From assembly GCA_937895785.1 (NCBI GenBank), contig CALBKW010000123.1, positions 1 to 19,003 on the forward strand: 19,003 nt of DNA, read 5' to 3'. Source of the stretch: an uncultured Candidatus Melainabacteria bacterium (GTDB lineage: Bacteria; Cyanobacteriota; Vampirovibrionia; Gastranaerophilales; Gastranaerophilaceae). The notes below the pieces were generated by a model. It searched no databases, was not told where the DNA came from, and saw only the letters and a list, made by a program, of their open reading frames with translations. Below are positions 1 through 7,165 of the stretch, one piece after another (positions within the stretch are counted from its first letter, which is position 1; every line of letters starts with the position of its first letter). The position numbers and the translations under genes are program-made.

Positions 1-342
1 ATGCACTATGAAGCACACTTTAATTTAGGATTAATGTTAAAACACTTAAATCAACCTAAATATGCCATTGACGAATTAGAAAAAGCTGCCGTTCTTTCTA
101 GTGGCAAATATTCATCACATTCTAAATACATTTTTGATGTTTTAAGTACTGTGTCACTTGAAATGCAACAAAAAGGTGAAGATAAATCAATAAAAGATAA
201 AATAAAAATTAACGAGCCTGAAGAGCAAGAACAACCACTTATTCTAGTAAATGGCAAAGTTACACAAACAGATGAGGCTGAAATTGCCATCATTGAAAAC
301 TTCAGAAAATGCACATCAAAAGAACTTTTTGAAGTAAACTAA
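1..342 (+). CDS. TPR-repeat protein, C-terminal part
   Basis: The frame is open from the first base of the window, so this is probably the 3' end of a longer gene; the ATG at position 1 may be an internal Met. Residues ~2-36 fit a 34-residue tetratricopeptide repeat (AHFNLG..., then YAIDELEKA), which normally mediates protein-protein contacts. A second, weaker helical pair follows (~38-60), then a charged Lys/Glu-rich linker and a short tail. The TAA is 24 nt before the TTG start of the HDOD gene and lies in the same frame, so the two are probably co-transcribed. The function cannot be told from this fragment. Confidence 0.6.
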   Translation: MHYEAHFNLGLMLKHLNQPKYAIDELEKAAVLSSGKYSSHSKYIFDVLSTVSLEMQQKGEDKSIKDKIKINEPEEQEQPLILVNGKVTQTDEAEIAIIENFRKCTSKELFEVN

Positions 343-366
343 TCACAAAAAGAATGGATACAAGCA

Positions 367-1548
367 TTGAAAACTATCGCATATACTTGTAGTTATGAAT
401 TAAACGAGAAAACAGCAACAGAAGAAATTTCAAAACAAGTTGCTGATATTAAAAATTTCTGCAAAGCTCATCAAATAGAACTTAATGATATCTATACCGA
501 AACAAGCACCCGAGATGACTTTAAGCCAGTTTTATTGAACATTATGAGCGAAGGTTTTGGCAATACCGACCGTTTAATTATTGCAAATTATGATGTAATA
601 AGCAAAAACAAAGACTTTTTGGACTGGATTAAAGATGAATTTAATAGAATGAAAATCGAAATAATTAGTCTTGAAAAAGCATCAAAACCTCAAGAACTAT
701 TTTCGGATAAAAAACTTTCTTACATGACAGAGAAGATTAAAAATATTCCGTCACTTCCTGAAATTATCACAAAATCCATTGAAATTATGCAGGATAAAAA
801 CGCATCAGTTGCGGATTTATCAAAGATAATTTCTAACGATATTGGACTTACAGCAAGGGTTTTAAAACTGGTAAACTCAGCTTATTATGGCTTTCCAAAA
901 CAGATTTCAACAATTCATCAAGCCATAATTATTTTGGGTTTTACGACTGTAAAAGGTGTAATTTTGTCAGCAAGTATCTTCAAAATGTTTACACCTAAAG
1001 GCAACCAAACATTCGATTATAAAAACTTTTGGAAACATTCATTACTAACCGCAACTGCATCAAGAATGTTGTCTAAAAAAACTAGTTTAAACACGCAAGA
1101 AGATATTTTTTCGGCAGCATTTTTGCACGATATAGGTAAAATAATTTTTGCACAATATGACTGGGAAAATTATTCTAATGTTTGCACCCATGAGTATGAA
1201 AATGATAAAGAACTTTTGCAAAAAGAAGAACAAGAATGTGGATTAAATCATTGCGAAATTGCCAACATGGTGGCATATTCTTGGAACTTACCAGAAATTT
1301 TCTGTGATATAATTACATATCATCACAATCCAAATGCAAGTGAAAAATACAAAAAGGAATGCTCAATTGTTTACGTTGCAAATTGCTTAGTTTCAGCAAT
1401 AATGAGTAACAAAAACTTAAATATTGATAACATTCCTTTAGATATACTTGAAAATTTAAATATTTCGGGTGACAATATAATTGATGTTTACAAAGAATTG
1501 GTTAACATCGCTAAAAACATAAACGATATTAACAGTTTTTTTGAATAG
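367..1548 (+). CDS. Degenerate serine-recombinase-like domain fused to an HDOD signalling domain
   Basis: 393 aa. Residues ~119-320 are an HDOD domain, a non-catalytic relative of HD phosphohydrolases found in bacterial signalling proteins: IPSLPEI near 127, then ISNDIGLTARVLKLVNSAYYG, a hydrophobic ILGF helix near 190, and FLHDIGK with H254/D255. Residues ~3-106 resemble the N-terminal catalytic fold of serine recombinases (IAYTCS; a helix with Q24...F31C; IYTE; KP at 53-54; LIIANYD; ISLEKA). By eye, the family's catalytic Ser aligns with Tyr10, its Arg8 with Cys8, and the two arginines of the DRLxR motif with Val76 and Lys79. If the alignment holds, the fold is kept without catalysis. The start is TTG, with only a weak GGA 8 nt upstream; no in-frame ATG lies between the previous stop and this codon. 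The diguanylate cyclase gene follows after 16 nt, suggesting a shared signalling role. The HDOD call is firm; the N-terminal assignment is inference. Confidence 0.85.
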   Translation: MKTIAYTCSYELNEKTATEEISKQVADIKNFCKAHQIELNDIYTETSTRDDFKPVLLNIMSEGFGNTDRLIIANYDVISKNKDFLDWIKDEFNRMKIEIISLEKASKPQELFSDKKLSYMTEKIKNIPSLPEIITKSIEIMQDKNASVADLSKIISNDIGLTARVLKLVNSAYYGFPKQISTIHQAIIILGFTTVKGVILSASIFKMFTPKGNQTFDYKNFWKHSLLTATASRMLSKKTSLNTQEDIFSAAFLHDIGKIIFAQYDWENYSNVCTHEYENDKELLQKEEQECGLNHCEIANMVAYSWNLPEIFCDIITYHHNPNASEKYKKECSIVYVANCLVSAIMSNKNLNIDNIPLDILENLNISGDNIIDVYKELVNIAKNINDINSFFE

Positions 1549-1564
1549 TTGAAAGGGATAGGAA

Positions 1565-3034
1565 ATGAGCGAATCTTTTGAAACAGAAAGTAGCAACTCA
1601 AAAGAATTAAACTTTTTATCTAATGTGTCAATTGGTTTGACACAACACTCTGACCCTGCCGACATTATTGAATCACTTTCTGAATCTTTCAGTGGTATGA
1701 TTAATCTTGAAAATTTGAACATCTACATATATGATGAAAACACTCAAACTCTTCGTGATTATGCAAAAAGTTGGATTGTAATTGACGAAATTCACGACAA
1801 AGAATATACAGATAAGTTATATCAAGTTGTAAAAACATCAAAATATGATGACTTCTTGATTAACGATAACAGCATCAACATCAAAGATTTTTGGAACATC
1901 AACAAATACATCAGCGCTCGTAAAAATACCATTTTGTTCCCATTGATGAAAGGCGAAACACCATACGGATTAATTGAACTTATCATCAACTTGGCAATTT
2001 CAGATGTATTAACTATTGACTTCTTTAAAGCATTGATTATTTCAGCTTACCAAATTTCTTTGAAAATTCAAAACAAAGTTTTAGCAGACAAAATGCAAGC
2101 TAACATTGACTTCCACGAATCAATGAAAAACATTGCTAAAATTATTGAAACTCAATACGATTTGAACTACATCATTCCACTTATTGGTGAAATGATTGAT
2201 AAATTCATTTCAGATCACTTAATTTATATCTTCTTGAAACAAGACAATGAATTTAAATTGGTATGGCCATTAGCTTGTCGCGATACTAAAATTCTTGAAA
2301 TGGTTAACAATATGTCAGCAGACACATCTTATACACTAACAGATGATAACAAAATTGGTATATTCCCTCTTGTTGCAGCAGATTCAACTATTTTAGGTGG
2401 TATTGTTGCTCACAGCCACGTTGATAAATTGTCACAAAGAGAAATTGATTACCTTGACCAATTAACAAAACAATCTTCAATCACAATTCAACGTGCAAAT
2501 ATGTATGCAGAAGTATTACAACACGCTACATTAGATGCATTGACTGGTTTGAACAACCGTCGTCAGTTTGAAGTTAGATTAAAACAAGCTGTTGCGACAG
2601 CAAAACGTCAAAAACACCCACTTTGCGCTATCATGCTAGATATTGACTTCTTTAAAAAGGTTAACGATAGCTACGGTCACGCAGTTGGTGATGAAGTTTT
2701 GAAAAATGTTGCGGAAATTATTAAAACACAAGTTCGTGAATCTGATATTCCATCAAGATACGGTGGTGAAGAATTTGCAATTTTACTTCCTTACACAAAA
2801 CTTGAAGAAGCAGGAAGCGTTGCTCAACGTTTAAGAGCTGCGGTAGAAGCAAAACACGTAGACTTAACACACGTTAAGGATGCTAAAATTAGTGAAATTC
2901 AAGTTACAATCAGTGTTGGCGTTTACCAATACAAAGAAGGCGACGAACCTCAACAGTTATATACTAAAGCCGATAAAGCCTTGTACTTTGCAAAAGAACA
3001 TGGTAGAAACAAAGTTATTATTAATAGAGGCTAG
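1565..3034 (+). CDS. GAF-GAF-GGDEF diguanylate cyclase
   Basis: 489 aa, no membrane segment or signal peptide. Two GAF-like sensory domains can be seen (~16-170 and ~183-312), followed by a helix and a GGDEF domain (~320-489) that would make cyclic di-GMP from two GTP. The catalytic core looks intact: DALTGLNNRRQF at 324-335, DIDFFKKVND with D359/D361, GHAVGDEVL, and GGEEF at 400-404. RESD at 391-394 lies exactly five residues before GGEEF and matches the RxxD inhibitory site for product feedback. SVGV and KADKALYFAKEHGRN complete the domain. A good ribosome binding site (AAAGGGATAGGAA) precedes the ATG. The HDOD gene lies just upstream and tsaE starts 3 nt after the stop, so this is one operon. 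The ligand of the GAF domains is unknown. Confidence 0.93.
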   Translation: MSESFETESSNSKELNFLSNVSIGLTQHSDPADIIESLSESFSGMINLENLNIYIYDENTQTLRDYAKSWIVIDEIHDKEYTDKLYQVVKTSKYDDFLINDNSINIKDFWNINKYISARKNTILFPLMKGETPYGLIELIINLAISDVLTIDFFKALIISAYQISLKIQNKVLADKMQANIDFHESMKNIAKIIETQYDLNYIIPLIGEMIDKFISDHLIYIFLKQDNEFKLVWPLACRDTKILEMVNNMSADTSYTLTDDNKIGIFPLVAADSTILGGIVAHSHVDKLSQREIDYLDQLTKQSSITIQRANMYAEVLQHATLDALTGLNNRRQFEVRLKQAVATAKRQKHPLCAIMLDIDFFKKVNDSYGHAVGDEVLKNVAEIIKTQVRESDIPSRYGGEEFAILLPYTKLEEAGSVAQRLRAAVEAKHVDLTHVKDAKISEIQVTISVGVYQYKEGDEPQQLYTKADKALYFAKEHGRNKVIINRG

Positions 3035-3036
3035 GC

Positions 3037-3510
3037 ATGAAAACTTTTGAAGTAATTTGCAAATCATTAAAAGATACAGAAACCCTTGCAACAAACTTTG
3101 CAAAACTTGTCGAAGACGGATGTTTTGTAAACTTGTTCGGAGAAATTGGTGCTGGAAAAACAGCCTTTGTAAAACTTGTTGCGGACAAATTAGACGTAAA
3201 AGAACATGTTACAAGCCCTAGTTTTGTAATTTTAAATGAATATCACAGCGGTAAATTACCTATTTATCACTTTGATTTATATAGACTAGAAAATGTTGGC
3301 GTAAAAACAATATGTGATGAATTACGCGAATATTCAGAAGGAAAAATTTTGACTTTCGTTGAATGGGCAGAATTTTCTCAAAACGAAATTCCATTCAATA
3401 GACTTGAAATAAACGTAACTTATGAAGACAACGACAGCCGTAAATATTCATTTACAGCATTCGGAGAAAAAGAATCACAAATTCTTGAGGAATTACAAAA
3501 ATGCTACTAA
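3037..3510 (+). CDS. tsaE: tRNA N6-threonylcarbamoyladenosine biosynthesis ATPase TsaE
   Basis: 157 aa, normal for the family. TsaE is the P-loop ATPase that, with TsaB and TsaD, installs threonylcarbamoyl on A37 of ANN-decoding tRNAs in the cytoplasm. Walker A is GEIGAGKT (35-42). Family signatures follow: SPSFVILNEY, then IYHFDLYRL, and FVEWAEF. The ATG sits 2 nt after the GGDEF stop behind a GAGG-like ribosome binding site. The gene overlaps tsaB by 10 nt, a common pairing. No tsaD is present in the window. Confidence 0.95.
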   Translation: MKTFEVICKSLKDTETLATNFAKLVEDGCFVNLFGEIGAGKTAFVKLVADKLDVKEHVTSPSFVILNEYHSGKLPIYHFDLYRLENVGVKTICDELREYSEGKILTFVEWAEFSQNEIPFNRLEINVTYEDNDSRKYSFTAFGEKESQILEELQKCY

Positions 3511-4133
3511 CTTTTGATACAAGTTTAGATAAAACATATATTGGTTTAGCCGACGGCTACAAACTATTAGGCACTAAAGTTTTAGAAAACCAAGGCTCTA
3601 CATACCATTCAACTTATTTAATGTCTTCAATTACTGAACTTTTAAAAGAAAATCATCTAACACCTCAAGACATTACAGAAATTGCAACAAATGTTGGACC
3701 TGGAAGTTTTACAGGAATTAGGGCTTGCACAACAGTTGCAAGAGTAATGGCACAACAGTTAGGTTGTAAAGTTTTGGGAGTTTCATCATTAGAAATTCTT
3801 TCTCGTGTAAAAAGAACTGGCAAAAAACCACTTGTATTACTTGATGCAAGAAAAAATATGGCTTATGCTTGGGACGAAGAAGTATTAGGAGCTTTAGCAA
3901 TTGATGACGTTAAAGAAATGATTAAGGCTGATGAATATTCAGTGATTTGCGATGATAGTATGTATAAAATTTTCTCTGAAATTACTGATGATATTGTATC
4001 TTACACAACATTAAATGCAAATTTAGCTGAAATTTTAATCAGTATCGTTAACGAAAGACAAAATGAATTAACAACCGATTGGCGTATGCTTACACCACTA
4101 TACATTCAACCGCCACCAGTATTTGGCAAATAA
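3501..4133 (+). CDS. tsaB: tRNA threonylcarbamoyladenosine biosynthesis protein TsaB
   Basis: 210 aa, typical length. This ASKHA-fold scaffold pairs with TsaD and TsaE in t6A synthesis. MLLTFDTSLDKTYIGLADG is the first nucleotide-fold strand pair, and TNVGPGSFTGIRACTTVARVMA is the family signature; SSLEILS follows. The start codon lies inside the end of tsaE (10 nt overlap), with a GAGG about 11 nt upstream, implying translational coupling. The C-terminal third is less conserved, which is usual for TsaB. Confidence 0.94.
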   Translation: MLLTFDTSLDKTYIGLADGYKLLGTKVLENQGSTYHSTYLMSSITELLKENHLTPQDITEIATNVGPGSFTGIRACTTVARVMAQQLGCKVLGVSSLEILSRVKRTGKKPLVLLDARKNMAYAWDEEVLGALAIDDVKEMIKADEYSVICDDSMYKIFSEITDDIVSYTTLNANLAEILISIVNERQNELTTDWRMLTPLYIQPPPVFGK

Positions 4134-4188
4134 TTCAACCAGTCAATGTATTCTAATTACAAGAGTTCTCAAGTAAGATAAACACATT

Positions 4189-5058
4189 ATGAATAGAGAT
4201 ATCTGCAAAAACTGGACACAATGGCTAATGGAAACTCGTTTTTCATTTTTAACGCCTGAAATGAAAGAACAAACAATGAATTGGTTATCACTTGTTCGTG
4301 ATAACGTACTTTTTAGAGCAAATATAAAACCCGACCAAACAATTATTGACATTGGTACAGGCACAGGTTTGTTAGCGTTTAAAGCACTTGAGCAACTTAA
4401 TGGTACTGGAAAAATTATTTTTTCAGACAAGTTTAAAGATTGCCTAGATAGTTGTGAAAAATTCTTGAAGGAACAAGGTGTAACTCAAGGATATGAAATG
4501 TTGCAATGTCCAGCAGAACATATACCTCTTCCAGATAATTCGGTAGATACAGCAATGATGCGCTCTGTATTGGTTCATATTGTCGACAAGCAACCTGCGA
4601 TCAACGAGATATATAGAATTTTGAAAAAAGGCGGACATTTCTGTTGTTTTGAACCAATTATTCGTTCAAACACAAGATATTGGGAATTGACAGAACCTAG
4701 CGAAATCAGAAATTACGAAGAATTTAAAAAAGCAGAAAATGATTTTATGACAAACAAAGATGATTCTTTATGTAATTTTGATGAAAACACATTAGCACAA
4801 AACTTTGAAAAAGCTGGCTTTTCTGACGGAACTGTAGATGCAGATATTATTCCTTCAACTTACATTGCTAATGCAAAAATGGTTGAGCAATGGTTTGTCG
4901 CTCCTCCAGCACCAGACAAACCAACTATTAAAGAAAGATTTTTAAAATATTTTGACGAAGAAACCGTCAATAATTATATTGAAGACGTAAAAAAAGCCCT
5001 AGATGGCAAAGAAATTAGCGTTTGTACACGTTCAGTTTACGTAAATGTAATCAAATAA
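4189..5058 (+). CDS. Class I SAM-dependent methyltransferase, substrate unknown
   Basis: 289 aa, cytosolic. Residues ~48-160 form a Rossmann-type methyltransferase domain: motif I is IIDIGTGTGLL (52-62), an acidic residue ends strand 2 (FSDKF), CPAEHIPLPDNSVD carries the adenine-binding acidic region, and IYRILKKGGHFCCFEP is the post-motif. An N-terminal helical cap (Trp-rich, 1-45) and a ~130-residue C-terminal extension surround it. It resembles UbiE/ArsM-like small-molecule methyltransferases but nothing fixes the substrate. It begins 55 nt after tsaB with no clear Shine-Dalgarno sequence, so it may be the last gene of the tsaE-tsaB operon. Confidence 0.8.
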   Translation: MNRDICKNWTQWLMETRFSFLTPEMKEQTMNWLSLVRDNVLFRANIKPDQTIIDIGTGTGLLAFKALEQLNGTGKIIFSDKFKDCLDSCEKFLKEQGVTQGYEMLQCPAEHIPLPDNSVDTAMMRSVLVHIVDKQPAINEIYRILKKGGHFCCFEPIIRSNTRYWELTEPSEIRNYEEFKKAENDFMTNKDDSLCNFDENTLAQNFEKAGFSDGTVDADIIPSTYIANAKMVEQWFVAPPAPDKPTIKERFLKYFDEETVNNYIEDVKKALDGKEISVCTRSVYVNVIK

Positions 5059-5101
5059 TTATAAAAATCTTAATTTTTAAATAAATTTTCAAATAACGAT
5101 A

Positions 5102-5107
5102 TATAAT
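5102..5107 (+). promoter_or_regulatory. -10 box of the histidine kinase gene
   Basis: A perfect TATAAT ends 6 nt before the kinase ATG at 5114. A normal initiation distance of about 7 nt would put the transcript start at or next to the A of the ATG. No Shine-Dalgarno sequence is present. The -35 region at the right distance is only AT-rich (AAATAA). Confidence 0.55.
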
Positions 5108-5113
5108 CAAAAT

Positions 5114-5842
5114 ATGGACGAAAAACAATCACAACACGATTTTATATCAACAGTTTCACACGAATTAAGGACACCTCTAACTAGCATCAGGGGGTTCGCG
5201 CAAACAATGCTTTCTTCTTGGGATATGCTTGATGATGACAGCAAAAAGCAATTTTTAAAAATTATAGAAGAACAATCAAACCGTTTAATAAAGCTTGTTG
5301 AAAATGTTTTGGCGGTTTCAAAAGTTCAAAGCAAAGAAAATTACGTATATAAAAGTGTTTCTGCAAACAGTTCTATAAAAGCGGTTATTCCTATTGTTCA
5401 ACAGCAATACAAAACTCACAAAATAGTGACTGAATTTAACGAAAAACTGCCCCCAATCGTAGTTGATAACAATAATTTTCAACAAATTATTATAAATCTT
5501 GTTGAAAATGCGTGCAAATATTCAAAAGAAGGCTCTGAAGTAAAAGTTAAAACAGATTTTGCCCCTAACGACTTTGCTTCTATAAAGGTTATCGATAACG
5601 GTGTGGGTATAAAAGAAGAAGATAAAGAAAAGATTTTTGAGAAATTTTCAAGAATTGATAGCCCACTAACACGTGAAGTTCAAGGTTCAGGATTGGGTTT
5701 GTATATTACCAAAAATCTTGTAGAAAATATGAATGGAAAGATTAACGTTGATAGTTCTAAAAACGGTACAACATTTGAAGTGCTTATGCCTATTGGCGAC
5801 ATTGAAAATCAAGCGAGGGCAAAATGCGCACCAAAACATTAA
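5114..5842 (+). CDS. Small soluble sensor-less histidine kinase
   Basis: 242 aa, consisting only of the kinase core. The phosphoacceptor is His16 in TVSHELRTPLTSIRG, so the dimerisation/phosphotransfer domain begins at the N terminus (~5-72). The ATPase domain follows, with N-box NLVENACKYS (129-137), G1 VIDNGVGI (159-166), F-box FEKFSRID and G2 GSGLGLYI (191-198). There is no transmembrane segment, PAS, GAF or HAMP domain, and the 55 nt upstream contain no missed sensor exon, so the input must come through partner proteins or the short N terminus. All catalytic boxes look intact. It overlaps the next gene, an atypical response regulator, by 19 nt; the pair is almost certainly cognate. Confidence 0.92.
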   Translation: MDEKQSQHDFISTVSHELRTPLTSIRGFAQTMLSSWDMLDDDSKKQFLKIIEEQSNRLIKLVENVLAVSKVQSKENYVYKSVSANSSIKAVIPIVQQQYKTHKIVTEFNEKLPPIVVDNNNFQQIIINLVENACKYSKEGSEVKVKTDFAPNDFASIKVIDNGVGIKEEDKEKIFEKFSRIDSPLTREVQGSGLGLYITKNLVENMNGKINVDSSKNGTTFEVLMPIGDIENQARAKCAPKH

Positions 5843-7116
5843 TTATCGACGAAAGAAAAGAACTTTCAACTAAATACAAAAAGATTTTAGAAGACTCTTC
5901 AAACAAAGTTGAAATTATAAAAGATATTCCGATTGCGCTGAAATTTATTCAGACAAACGAACCTGATTTGATAATAATTTCGGACAGCATAAAAGAAAAT
6001 ATTTGCGATTTCTGTGAACGAATCCGATTTTTAACATACAATATGCGCCCTATTATTGTTGCAATGTCAAAATCAGCCGAACCTGCAGATAAAATCAAAG
6101 TTTTGGAAAGTGGTGCAGATGATTTTATTTCAGAACCTGTAAACTCAGATGAATTTAAAATCAGGATTAAAGCTCACATTCGACGTGAATACGAAACAAA
6201 TTTAGACGTAAAAACAAACTTACCAACAAAAAAATATTGTTACAAAGCAATAAAAAGGGTTCTTGCATCTCAGACTCCTTGGGCGTGCTTAGTTACAGGC
6301 ATTGATAATTTTTACAGATACAAAGAAACTTACACTGAATTAGCCTCAGACAAAATGCTTCAGACATTTGCTGCAATCATAAATTCAGCTCTTGATGAAA
6401 ATGATTATTTGGGTTTATTAACGGACAGAGATTTTTTAGTTATAACAACTCCAATAAAAGCAGAAAAGATTGCATCTTTTATGACTTTTGCTTTTGAATC
6501 TGTAAAAAACAAGTTCTATTCAGAACACGACTTAGAACGAGGATACATGATGCTTAATGGAGATGAACTTTCAGAACATCGTTGTAACTTTGTAAATGCA
6601 ACAACTGGTGGCGTTACAAGTGATATCAAGAACTTTACATCACCTGAAGATGTTATCCAAGAATTAAATCAAGCTTATAACTTGGCTAAAAAGAAAGACA
6701 CCTCTAATTATTTAATTGAACGTCCAAAAATTTCAGGCACAGGCTCTGTAGTAGCTAAAGAATTTAATAATAAAATTGTAATTAAAGAACAAGATGACGC
6801 ATTAGCACTACTTTTAGCAACATCGCTTGGTTTAAAAGGCTATTCAACGGTAAATTTTGACAAAATTGAAAGTATCGAAAGCTATGCTCCAGCCCTTGTA
6901 ATACTTGATACTGGCGATGATAAAGAAATGAAAGAGCTTGAATTTTGTCGAAAAATTAAAGAAAGTAATCCTAAAATAAAAATTATCACAACATCAATCT
7001 ACCATAGCAAAGAAAGCATCTTAAATGCAGGTTCAGACATTTATTTACCCAAACCATATAATATGAATACTCTTGCAAAATGGGTAGAACTTGCGATTAA
7101 AGAATTTAATGATTAA
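5824..7116 (+). CDS. REC - degenerate GGDEF - REC response regulator
   Basis: 430 aa in three parts. REC1 (~1-122) keeps the fold (SGADDFISEPV) but is probably not a normal receiver: the phospho-Asp position reads IIISDS (S53/D54) and the near-invariant Lys of the KP motif is Glu104. The middle domain (~128-300) follows a GGDEF layout (TNLPTKKY; GIDNFYRYKETY; DKMLQTFAAII; TTGGVTSD; AYNLAKKKDTSNY), but the signature is TDRDF at 200-204, so cyclase activity is unlikely. REC2 (~317-430) looks complete: acidic E322/D324, LVILD with Asp362, ITTS, and LPKPY with Lys410. Phosphorylation by the overlapping kinase is thus most likely on Asp362. No DNA-binding domain is present, so output is probably by protein contact or nucleotide binding. 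The ATG has a GAGGG ribosome binding site inside the kinase gene. Confidence 0.87.
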   Translation: MRTKTLIIDERKELSTKYKKILEDSSNKVEIIKDIPIALKFIQTNEPDLIIISDSIKENICDFCERIRFLTYNMRPIIVAMSKSAEPADKIKVLESGADDFISEPVNSDEFKIRIKAHIRREYETNLDVKTNLPTKKYCYKAIKRVLASQTPWACLVTGIDNFYRYKETYTELASDKMLQTFAAIINSALDENDYLGLLTDRDFLVITTPIKAEKIASFMTFAFESVKNKFYSEHDLERGYMMLNGDELSEHRCNFVNATTGGVTSDIKNFTSPEDVIQELNQAYNLAKKKDTSNYLIERPKISGTGSVVAKEFNNKIVIKEQDDALALLLATSLGLKGYSTVNFDKIESIESYAPALVILDTGDDKEMKELEFCRKIKESNPKIKIITTSIYHSKESILNAGSDIYLPKPYNMNTLAKWVELAIKEFND

Positions 7117-7117
7117 A

Positions 7118-7146
7118 TTGCATTCTCGTAAAAATTTCTGTATAAT
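7118..7146 (+). promoter_or_regulatory. Promoter of the exported hypothetical gene
   Basis: TTGCAT (7118-7123) and TATAAT (7141-7146) are separated by 17 nt. They lie just past the response regulator stop and upstream of an AAGGAG ribosome binding site and the ATG at 7166. The short leader of about 12-14 nt fits. Confidence 0.65.
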
Positions 7147-7165
7147 GAAAAAATAAGGAGTTTTT

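Noticed and set aside
367..700. Active site-specific recombinase
   Set aside because: Catalytic Ser and arginines appear missing and no DNA-binding domain or recombination site is present.
5059..5113. Missing sensor domain of the histidine kinase upstream through a frameshift
   Set aside because: The upstream stretch is AT-rich non-coding DNA after a methyltransferase stop, with a perfect TATAAT directly before the ATG; no sensor-like frame is present.
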